From Acidimicrobiia bacterium (GTDB lineage Bacteria > Actinomycetota > Acidimicrobiia > Acidimicrobiales > Poriferisodalaceae), in NCBI GenBank assembly GCA_022826045.1, contig JAJDVQ010000088.1, positions 1 to 47,745 of the forward strand: DNA of 47,745 nucleotides, in the 5' to 3' direction. Below the pieces are notes generated by a model, which made no database searches, had not been told where the DNA came from, and saw only the letters and a list, made by a program, of their open reading frames with translations. Shown piece by piece: positions 41,501 to 47,745 of the stretch. The position numbers and the translations under genes are program-made. Position 1 is the first letter of the stretch. Each line of letters opens with the position of its first letter.

Positions 41501-44500
41501 AGGTGGCCGACGACAAGGCCGACTTCACCGACGGCAGCTGGGACGACGAGGCCAGTCCCACCTACGCCGACGGCACGGCGGCCGCCATCGCCGCCGGCGG
41601 CTACTGGACCGGCTCCAAGTCGCACGGGCACCGGCGCGGCGGCGCCAACTGTCCCGACGGCGGCGACCATCTGAACGCGGGCAAGCCCAGTGTGAATGTG
41701 GGCTATCTCAACTCCGGCAACAGCGCGCTCACTCCGCTGGGCCCCACCACCGACACCTGCGACCACGGCAAGCCCGCCGCCGAGCAGAGGCCCATGTACG
41801 CCCTGTCGGGCACCTTCTCGGTGGGGAGCACCGGCGCCCGCGTCGCCGACGCCGCCGCCGCGGAGGGCAGCGCTGTCACCTTCACCGTCACCATCCCCGC
41901 CGCCGCGCCCCAAGGCGGCATCACGGTGCCCTACACCCTCGCCGACGGGCGGGCGAGAGCAGCCGACCCCGGCTACCTCACAGCCACCGGCGCGTCGGGC
42001 GGCACCGGCGCCGACTACGACAGCGACGCCGGCAGCGTCATCATTGCCGAGGGCGCCACCTCGGCCGACTTCGCTGTCGCCACCACCGACGACGGCGTCT
42101 ACGAGAGCGACCATTACTTCACCGTGACGCTCGGCACCCCCAGCGGCACGAACGCCCCCGGCGTGCATCCCTTCGGCGGCACCGCATTGGGCATCATCGA
42201 AGACGACGCCGACGCCCCCACCCTCGCGTTCAGCTCCCGGGAGTATCACGGGTATGAGCCGGAGGGCTCTGTGACGCTCACCGTCACCAAGACGGGCGAC
42301 ACCCTCGTGCCGGCATCGGTCTACTGGGCCACCGGAACCCCCATCGTCGACCCTGCTCTGTTCCGCACCGCTTGGGTCTATCCGGCATCGCCGACGGGCG
42401 ACTACACCGCTGATCCGGGCTATCTGGTGTTCGCCCCCGGCGACACCGCCAAGACCATCACCGTGGACATCGCCTCCGACACTGTGCGCGAGCATCCCGA
42501 GACCTTCGAGGTGCGTCTCTCCGATCCGCTCGATGCTGCGGTGGGAGCGGCCGGCCGAGTCGAGGTCGTCGTCTTCGACGGCACGCAATCGGTGGTGGTC
42601 GACGCGTCGGGGCTGGGCGGCGACGGAACGAGCATCGCGCTGACCGAGGGCGACAGCGGCACGTTGACGGTGCATCTGGAAGTCGACCCGGGTGTGCCGA
42701 CTCGGCTTTTCGCCTCCGTGCTCGAGCGACCCGCGGGAGCGGACCCTCTGTTCACCGAGTTGTACGACCTGCCGCGAACCGACCGGAACCAGGTGGTCAT
42801 CGACCACGACCCCGACACGACGCTCGTGGAGTCACGGGTCGATATCACGCCGGGCGCGGCGGGCAACTGGAACACCCCGCACACGCTGGCTCTGCGCATT
42901 CCCTTCGACGACGACGCCGACACCGACGCCATGCCCGGCCAGTACCTCATCAGGTTCCAGGCGCGCTCGGCGGGGGGTCCCTACCGCTACGACACCGACA
43001 CCACCGACGAGACCGTCTACTTCAGCGTGGCCGACGCGGGGCATGCCGTGGTGGTCTCCCCCGACGAGCTGGATCTGATGTCGGGCAGCGCCGTGGAATA
43101 CGACGTGCAACTCGCCAGCGACCCGGGCGGGACGGTCACTGTCACGCCCGCCTCAAACGACACCGGCAAGGCCACCGTGTCGTCGGCGGTGTCGTTCGAC
43201 TCCGACGACTGGCGCACCCCCAAGAAGGTCACCGTCACCGGCGTGGCCCCGGGCACCGCCGCCATCACCCACGCCATCACCGCCGGCACCGCCGCCTACC
43301 CCATCGGAGGGCTGTCTCCGCCCTCGGTCGATGTGCAGGTGCGCCGATCGGCGGTCATCGACGTGACGGCGTCCGCATCCGGCGGCGACGGCGACGGCAA
43401 TGCGGTGGAGGGCGCCGACGACAGCACCGGCCACCGAGCCCTCAGCCTCAATCTGAGCCGCGCGCTCGTGGAGAATGAAGTGATCACCATCCCGCTGACG
43501 GTGGCCGGGGCGACGGTGGGCGACGATTTCACGTTCGGGCTCAGCCCCTCCTCCCAGTCCGGCGTGGCGCTGCTCACGTCCGACCCGCACAGCCCGCAGA
43601 ACCCGGCGGTGCAGTTCACGGCCGGCGCGGCCGCCGCCACGCTGCGCTTCGTCCCGGTGGACGACGACAAGCGCACCCGGCCCTGGATCGGCATCAGCAA
43701 GGGCGCCGGCAACCGGGCCCCGTCGGCGGGCGGCGGTGCGATCCTGGGCGCGGTGTCGGTCGGGCCGTTCGGGTTCTTCATCGACGACGACGATGCCGGC
43801 GCCGTGGTGGTGCCGCAGGACTGGGCGCTGAAGCCGTCGGGCATCGGCGCGGGCGACGAGTTCCGGCTGATGTTCATCACGTCCGGCAAGAGGAAGGCCC
43901 AGTCGGCCGACATCGACGAGTACAACGCGTTCGTGCAGCGGGCAGCCCATAGGGGCCATGCCGCGATCGTGCCCTATGCGGGGCTGGTGAGGGTGGTGGG
44001 CTCGACTGCGTCGGCCGATGCGCGGGAGAACACCGCCATGTGGGACCCGGCGGCGAACTCGGGTTCGGGCGGCTACGCCGACGGCTCGACCGCGGCCACC
44101 AAGGACAGCGCGGGCATCCCGGTGTACTGGCTGGGCGGGGTCAAGGCGGCCGACAGCTACGCCGACTTCTATGACGGCTCCTGGGACAGCACTGCCGCCG
44201 ACGACACCACCGAGAGCGGCGCGGACCGCACCGACGGCGAGGCTTTCTTTTCAGGCAGCTGGAACACAGGCGCCAAACGGCCGGGCAATGAGCTAGGCAG
44301 CAACAGTGTGGCGCTCTGGAACTCAGAACGCCTCTCCACCAACACCGGCCGTAAGCCATGGAGAGATTCGGCGCTGCTCGCGGTGTCGCCGGTGTTCTCG
44401 GCGGAGGGGCCGTCGGCGGAGTTCGCGTCGGCCGCCTACACCGCGACGGAGGCGTCGGGCGCGGGTCGCAGCGTCGATGTGGTGGTGAGCCTGTCGCCCG

Positions 44501-47500
44501 CGCCGCAAGCCGATACCAGCGTGGCGTTCGCGGTCGGCGGGTCGGCCACCAGCGGCGACGACTATGAGGCAATCTCGAGCCCGGTGGTGGTGGGCACGTC
44601 GGGCACGGCCGTCATCACGGTCTCGGTCAACGACGACCAGATCATCGATCCCGGCGAGACGATCACCTTCACGCTGCTCGAGGGCGACGGCTACAACCTC
44701 GGCGCGCAGGCGACCGCCACGGTCACCATCACCGACGACCACGTGGGCGTCGAGATGACGGCCTCCGACGGCGATGCCGACGGCAACGCGGTGGAGGGCC
44801 AGAGCGACTCCACGGGCTACCGCACGTTCACACTGACGCTGGAGCGGGCGCTGACCGGCGCGGAGACGGTGACGGTGCCGCTGACGGTGACCGGTGCTGC
44901 GGTGGGCGACGATTTCACGTTCGGGCTCGAGCCCTCGACGCAGGCCGGGGTGTCGCTGCTCACCTCGGGCCTGCACAGCGCCCAGAACCCCGCGGTGCAG
45001 TTCGGGGCGGGCGCGCAGACGGCCACGCTGCGGCTGACCCCGGTGGACGACGACGAGCGCACGCAGCCCTATGTGGTGGTGGGCTACGGAACCGGCGCCC
45101 GCGCCCCGAGCGCGTCGAACTCGAAGCTCGCCGTTCCGGTGGGCGGGCCGTTCGGGGTGGTGCTGGTCGACGACGACATCGGCAACATCGTGGTGCCGAT
45201 CGGCTGGGAGCTGATCCCTGACGGCCTCGAACCGGGCGACGAGTTCCGGCTGCTGTTCATCACGTCGTCGGCGAGGGACGCCCGCTCGACCGATATCGAT
45301 GAGTACAACGTTTTCGTGCAGCGGGCCGCCGCAGGCGGCCATGCCGCGATCGTGCCCTATGCGGGGCTGATGAAGGTGCTGGGCTCGACTGCGTCTGCCG
45401 ACGCGCGGGAGAACACCGCCATGTGGGACCCGGCGGCGAACTCGGGTTCGGGCGGCTACGCCGACGGCTCGACCGCGGCCACCAAGGACAGCGCGGGCAT
45501 CCCGGTGTTCTGGCTGGGCGGTGTCAAGGCGGCCGACAGCTACGCCGACTTCTACGACGGTTCCTGGGACAGCACCGCCGACGACGACACCACTGAGAGC
45601 GGCGCGGAGCGCACTGTCAACCTCCTCGTATGGTCCGGCAGCGGGGCCGATGGCGCAGCCGATGCGACCTTGGTGCTGGGTGCCGGCGGGGGGTCTGCAC
45701 GAGTGGGCAACTCGACCCAGCTCAGCACCTTGTCGTTCTTGACGGTGGGCAGCAATGCCGTCGTCTTCGCCATGTCGCCGGTGTTCTCGGTGGAGGCGCC
45801 GTCGGCGGAGTTCGCGTCGGCCGCCTACACCGCGACGGAGGCGCCGAGAGGCGGCCAGCAGCTCGATGTGGTGGTGAGCCTGTCGCCCGCGCCGCAAGCC
45901 GATACCAGCGTGGCGTTCGCGGTCGGCGGGTCGGCCACGAGCGGCGACGACTACACGGTGGCCTCGAGCCCGGTGGTGGTGGGCCCGTCGGGCGCGGCCG
46001 TCATCACGGTCTCGGTCATCGAGGACCGGATCATCGATCCCGGCGAGACGATCACCTTCACGCTGCTCGAGGGCGACGGCTACAACCTCGGCGCGCAGGC
46101 GACCGCCACGGTCACGATCACCGACAACGACGTGGCCGTCGAGTTGACGGCCTCCGACGGCGACGCGAACGGCAATGCGGTGGAGGGCGAAAGCGATGCC
46201 ACGGGCTACCGCACGTTCACGCTGACGCTCGACCGCGAGATGGCTGGCTCGGAGACGGTGACGGTGCCGCTGACGGTGGCGGGCGCGACGGTGGGCGACG
46301 ATTTCACGTTCGGGCTCGAGCCCTCGACGCAGGCCGGGGTGTCGCTGCTCACGTCGGGCCTGCACAGCGCCCAGAACCCCGCGGTGCAGTTCGGGGCGGG
46401 CGCGCAGACGGCCACGCTGCGGCTCACCCCGGTGGACGACGACGTGCGCTCCCAGCCCTATGCGGTGGTGGGCTACGGAACCGGCGCCCGAGCCCCCACC
46501 GCGTCGAACTCGACGCTCGCCGACCCGGTGGGCGGGCCGTTCGGGGTGGTGCTGGTGGACGATGAGTCCGGCGAGGTGACGGTGCCGTCGTCGTGGCCGC
46601 TGGCGCCGGCCGGCTTGGGCGACGGCGACGAGTTCCGGTTGTTGTTCCGCACGTCGGCGCTGCGTGATGCGACGTCGTCGGACATCGGCGACTATGACGA
46701 GTTCGTGCGTGCTGCGGCGGCCACGAACGGCCATGCCGACGTGCTGCCCTATGTCGGGTTCTTCAAGGCGTTCGCGTCCACGCGCAGCGCGTCGGGCCAG
46801 CGGTCGGGTTCGGGCACGTCGGCGCGGGTGCACAACGGCTTGGCCGCGCCGGGTGATCACAACGGGGCTGTGCCGTCGGGCGGCTGGGAGGACGGCTCGG
46901 CGTCGTCGACGGTGGGCGACAGCACTGTGGGTGTGCCGACGTATTGGCTGGGCGGGGCGCGGCTGGCGAACAACTATGCCGATCTGTGCGACTTGGGCTG
47001 GTCGTCGGGCGGTGGGGTCACCACCGGCTGGGACAGCGACGATCCGCGCAGCCCCGACGGGACGCGCAATGTTCCTGTCGGGCCGGTCAGCGATTATCGG
47101 CCCTTTGAGCCGTGGACGGGCACCGGCAACACCTGTGAGGCGTACGACTATCCGTTGGGCGGCGCTCAGGTGTCGAAGGGGTCCGCGGACAAAGGCGGCG
47201 GCCAGACCCTCTTCCACACGACCGCGTTGGGCGCCAGCGGCGAGTTGCGGCCCCTGTACGGCTACTCGCCGGTGTTCAAGATCGACGACTTCGTCACCCT
47301 GGCTGCTTCCGACGGCGACCCGTTCGGCAATGTGGTGGAGGGCGACACGACGACCGCGGCGGGCTATCGCACGGTCACCCTGACGCTGGACCGGGCGCTG
47401 GTCGGCGCGGAGACGGTGACGGTGCCGCTGACGGTGGCCGGGCCGACGGTGGGCGACGATTTCACGTTCGGGCTCGAGCCGTCGGCGCAGGCCGGGGTGT

Positions 47501-47745
47501 CGCTGCTCACCTCTGGCCTGCACAGCGCGCAGAACCCGGCGGTGCGGTTCGCGGCCGGCGCCGCCAGTGCCACGCTGCGCTTCACTCCGGCGGACAACAA
47601 GGCGCCCGTCGGCGCCCGGGTGCGCATCAGCGCAGGCACAGGCGACCGGGCGCCGTCGGCCGGCTTCGGTGGCGCGCCGGGCGTGGGCGGCGGGCCGTTC
47701 GAGTTCTTCATCGACGACGACGACGCCGCTCCTGTGGTGGTGCCT
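38581..47745 (+). CDS. Giant secreted Calx-beta-rich repeat protein (3' end outside window)
   Basis: One uninterrupted frame of 3,055 codons from ATG 38581 to the window edge, with no stop; an in-frame GTG lies at 38569. A signal peptide (MRRLLAAGLAVVTAASLLAV, cleavage near AAAQT, about residue 32) directs export. Calx-beta-like domains follow, recognisable by ..EG....FTV.L......TV...(G)..GDDY/DDFTF...DTI and terminal DDD runs. Examples lie around 360-450, 1085-1345, 1945-2055 and 2410-2520. They alternate with an unassigned module of about 200 residues (868-1080, 1742-1940, 2202-2402, 2668-2902, restarting at the edge). It carries GDEFRLLFITS, DIDEYN.FVQRAA and YWLGGVKAADSYADFYDGSWDS. Abundant Asp suggests calcium binding and an adhesive or surface-layer role. 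No attachment signal is visible because the C-terminus is missing. Confidence 0.9.
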   Translation, partial: MRRLLAAGLAVVTAASLLAVVPLAVVPPEAAAQTAATGAPYLHRTSIVEGQQRFFEISNVPDASAHYLRIKPLAAPYTAEQGDLSATTEQRLITPGGNGAQTRIRPASQRIRFEVEARPDNDTDDETFGLQLCSSAQCTGAALLAEWDIAIADASDATLTGTGGGGVTVSGGGASMMERTANSDPRDHRGTITVSLDSPPTGPIVIVARVADTVPGADGTPTSIASATGSFAKHELPSPTAAREVLTITQQWLDLLDTDGTPGVSQAEWDAAEGAWRPDPHSFEVRLRAFDNAVDTPGGVLSGTLELTVYDYDSKYLDEADRTVTVGGRQRTVKGPDTATAPTEYTGITLPDVALTVTNDDEPTRMRLLPADGGDFTATEGSATDTAKFRVVIDRALTANETVTVPLAFSGAALGTHFSVALDGSPAGAAYADSDDGTQGRLTLSGAGAQRATLAVTALTDSDTVSETLEASIPRRSDTGPAPYFTSSLAGGLCAGSGCAGHSSVGYDSTEGEQRSYRMTLIDQTAAAGLAVLDVGDGRLLEGGRYLYSVRLTAQPTGDVTVTVASADPSKAIVTAGASLSFGPQFYPSWRHRQYVIVSGVQNADDAADALVGITHTLSGPGAYAGVAPVTHTLTLVDDDATTVTMAGNGVRTVGSADSISRVMVEGEPGTVDNSLTVSLSRPLVDGEFVRVPLYLEAKGHTRPGAAQECVLDDDGNGNTVEASDGTSCDVVQSVRGPRVSANVAYPPRLNDFQMTASGVGVSVEAVDRLTPSHVGYRYLEFRGAGAQSAVIEMHATDGFDDGDAHHEEFRIAFPNDFRALNPNHPEYTGRYLPPVTNLDGGIEAWVPGAQAWFAITDDESPDQADVEVPPDWPLLPSGLEPGDRFRLLYVTNASTAASTGGSGGRTAYTDFVRAEITGAGLKQGGVADLKPYANRIHPVITIDNGGAAYINARFDPNNSSHPDDPIYWVGGNKVADDKADFTDGSWDDEASPTYADGTAAAIAAGGYWTGSKSHGHRRGGANCPDGGDHLNAGKPSVNVGYLNSGNSALTPLGPTTDTCDHGKPAAEQRPMYALSGTFSVGSTGARVADAAAAEGSAVTFTVTIPAAAPQGGITVPYTLADGRARAADPGYLTATGASGGTGADYDSDAGSVIIAEGATSADFAVATTDDGVYESDHYFTVTLGTPSGTNAPGVHPFGGTALGIIEDDADAPTLAFSSREYHGYEPEGSVTLTVTKTGDTLVPASVYWATGTPIVDPALFRTAWVYPASPTGDYTADPGYLVFAPGDTAKTITVDIASDTVREHPETFEVRLSDPLDAAVGAAGRVEVVVFDGTQSVVVDASGLGGDGTSIALTEGDSGTLTVHLEVDPGVPTRLFASVLERPAGADPLFTELYDLPRTDRNQVVIDHDPDTTLVESRVDITPGAAGNWNTPHTLALRIPFDDDADTDAMPGQYLIRFQARSAGGPYRYDTDTTDETVYFSVADAGHAVVVSPDELDLMSGSAVEYDVQLASDPGGTVTVTPASNDTGKATVSSAVSFDSDDWRTPKKVTVTGVAPGTAAITHAITAGTAAYPIGGLSPPSVDVQVRRSAVIDVTASASGGDGDGNAVEGADDSTGHRALSLNLSRALVENEVITIPLTVAGATVGDDFTFGLSPSSQSGVALLTSDPHSPQNPAVQFTAGAAAATLRFVPVDDDKRTRPWIGISKGAGNRAPSAGGGAILGAVSVGPFGFFIDDDDAGAVVVPQDWALKPSGIGAGDEFRLMFITSGKRKAQSADIDEYNAFVQRAAHRGHAAIVPYAGLVRVVGSTASADARENTAMWDPAANSGSGGYADGSTAATKDSAGIPVYWLGGVKAADSYADFYDGSWDSTAADDTTESGADRTDGEAFFSGSWNTGAKRPGNELGSNSVALWNSERLSTNTGRKPWRDSALLAVSPVFSAEGPSAEFASAAYTATEASGAGRSVDVVVSLSPAPQADTSVAFAVGGSATSGDDYEAISSPVVVGTSGTAVITVSVNDDQIIDPGETITFTLLEGDGYNLGAQATATVTITDDHVGVEMTASDGDADGNAVEGQSDSTGYRTFTLTLERALTGAETVTVPLTVTGAAVGDDFTFGLEPSTQAGVSLLTSGLHSAQNPAVQFGAGAQTATLRLTPVDDDERTQPYVVVGYGTGARAPSASNSKLAVPVGGPFGVVLVDDDIGNIVVPIGWELIPDGLEPGDEFRLLFITSSARDARSTDIDEYNVFVQRAAAGGHAAIVPYAGLMKVLGSTASADARENTAMWDPAANSGSGGYADGSTAATKDSAGIPVFWLGGVKAADSYADFYDGSWDSTADDDTTESGAERTVNLLVWSGSGADGAADATLVLGAGGGSARVGNSTQLSTLSFLTVGSNAVVFAMSPVFSVEAPSAEFASAAYTATEAPRGGQQLDVVVSLSPAPQADTSVAFAVGGSATSGDDYTVASSPVVVGPSGAAVITVSVIEDRIIDPGETITFTLLEGDGYNLGAQATATVTITDNDVAVELTASDGDANGNAVEGESDATGYRTFTLTLDREMAGSETVTVPLTVAGATVGDDFTFGLEPSTQAGVSLLTSGLHSAQNPAVQFGAGAQTATLRLTPVDDDVRSQPYAVVGYGTGARAPTASNSTLADPVGGPFGVVLVDDESGEVTVPSSWPLAPAGLGDGDEFRLLFRTSALRDATSSDIGDYDEFVRAAAATNGHADVLPYVGFFKAFASTRSASGQRSGSGTSARVHNGLAAPGDHNGAVPSGGWEDGSASSTVGDSTVGVPTYWLGGARLANNYADLCDLGWSSGGGVTTGWDSDDPRSPDGTRNVPVGPVSDYRPFEPWTGTGNTCEAYDYPLGGAQVSKGSADKGGGQTLFHTTALGASGELRPLYGYSPVFKIDDFVTLAASDGDPFGNVVEGDTTTAAGYRTVTLTLDRALVGAETVTVPLTVAGPTVGDDFTFGLEPSAQAGVSLLTSGLHSAQNPAVRFAAGAASATLRFTPADNKAPVGARVRISAGTGDRAPSAGFGGAPGVGGGPFEFFIDDDDAAPVVVP
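43365..47735 (+). repeat. Large intragenic repeats of about 1.38 kb
   Basis: Within the giant gene a unit starting near TASDGDxDGNAVEG (about 43365, 44755, 46140, 47305) and running through the WLGG module and a Calx-beta domain recurs with periods of about 1,380-1,390 bases (460-463 codons). The third interval is shorter because one Calx-beta domain is absent. DNA identity is very high locally. For example, 44011-44145 and 45391-45525 differ at only a few positions, which shows recent recombination or duplication. Confidence 0.9.

Noticed and set aside
44323..47523. A 1,066-codon open frame on the minus strand opposite the giant surface protein
   Set aside because: Its product is rich in His, Arg, Gly and Val and repeats with the sense modules. 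It is an antisense shadow of the Calx-beta-rich gene.
1..47745. tRNA, rRNA or complete insertion sequence
   Set aside because: I found no cloverleaf, rRNA segment, transposase or paired terminal inverted repeats that could be supported by eye.

Overview
The window is high-GC DNA with dense, partly overlapping genes, GTG and TTG starts and core metabolic genes of actinobacterial type. It reads as an Actinomycetota chromosome. The combination of a mitochondrial-type aconitase, a class I fumarase, a mycobacteria-like fatty-acyl reductase/HAD fusion, many short dispersed repeats and giant repeat-rich surface proteins suggests Acidimicrobiia or a relative. That placement is inference, since no rRNA or marker gene is present.

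Layout. 1-9.5 kb is housekeeping: PrmA-type methyltransferase, SDR dehydrogenase, a PhyH dioxygenase with its middle deleted, a VapBC toxin-antitoxin pair, an orphan ABC ATPase, RarA, a VOC protein, class I fumarase, a PGPGW membrane protein and an MBL-fold hydrolase. 9.5-10.7 kb holds a restriction-modification remnant: the N-terminal part of a BglII/BstYI-type endonuclease facing an intact MT-A70 adenine methyltransferase that is translationally coupled to a 50-residue ORF. 11.2-15.3 kb is one very unusual exported protein with 30 plant-type leucine-rich repeats fused to a complete family-5 peptide-binding protein of ABC transporters. 15.4-17.3 kb carries a tyrosine phosphatase and a quinone oxidoreductase.

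17.3-21.9 kb is an accessory island. It contains an intact HicA/HicB-type pair, a DUF4143 ATPase and an AbiEii-type nucleotidyltransferase with a small partner. Between them lie gene fragments: RCC1-repeat scraps, a possible AIPR tail, a nucleotidyltransferase N-terminus, a second truncated HicB-like antitoxin, and small ORFs broken by in-frame amber codons. 21.9-28.1 kb is metabolic: citrate synthase, acyl-CoA carboxyltransferase, LysR regulator and aconitase.

28.2-38.4 kb is a minus-strand series dominated by a tightly packed set: fatty-acyl reductase/HAD fusion, LarA-like protein, PlsC acyltransferase, ABC exporter and VanY-type carboxypeptidase. The packing (4, 11 and 23 bp overlaps) suggests joint lipid and envelope work. 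A Cys-rich triple-repeat lipoprotein lies upstream and a methyltransferase downstream. From 38.6 kb to the window end runs one uninterrupted reading frame of 3,055 codons with no stop. It is a secreted Calx-beta-rich giant protein built from large modules repeating about every 460 residues, including a module I cannot assign to a known family. An 11-G tract lies 54 bp upstream of its start.

The strongest candidates for something undescribed are the LRR/solute-binding fusion, the repeated WLGG/YADFYDGSWD module of the giant surface protein with its poly-G upstream region, and the acyl reductase/LarA-like/PlsC/exporter gene set.
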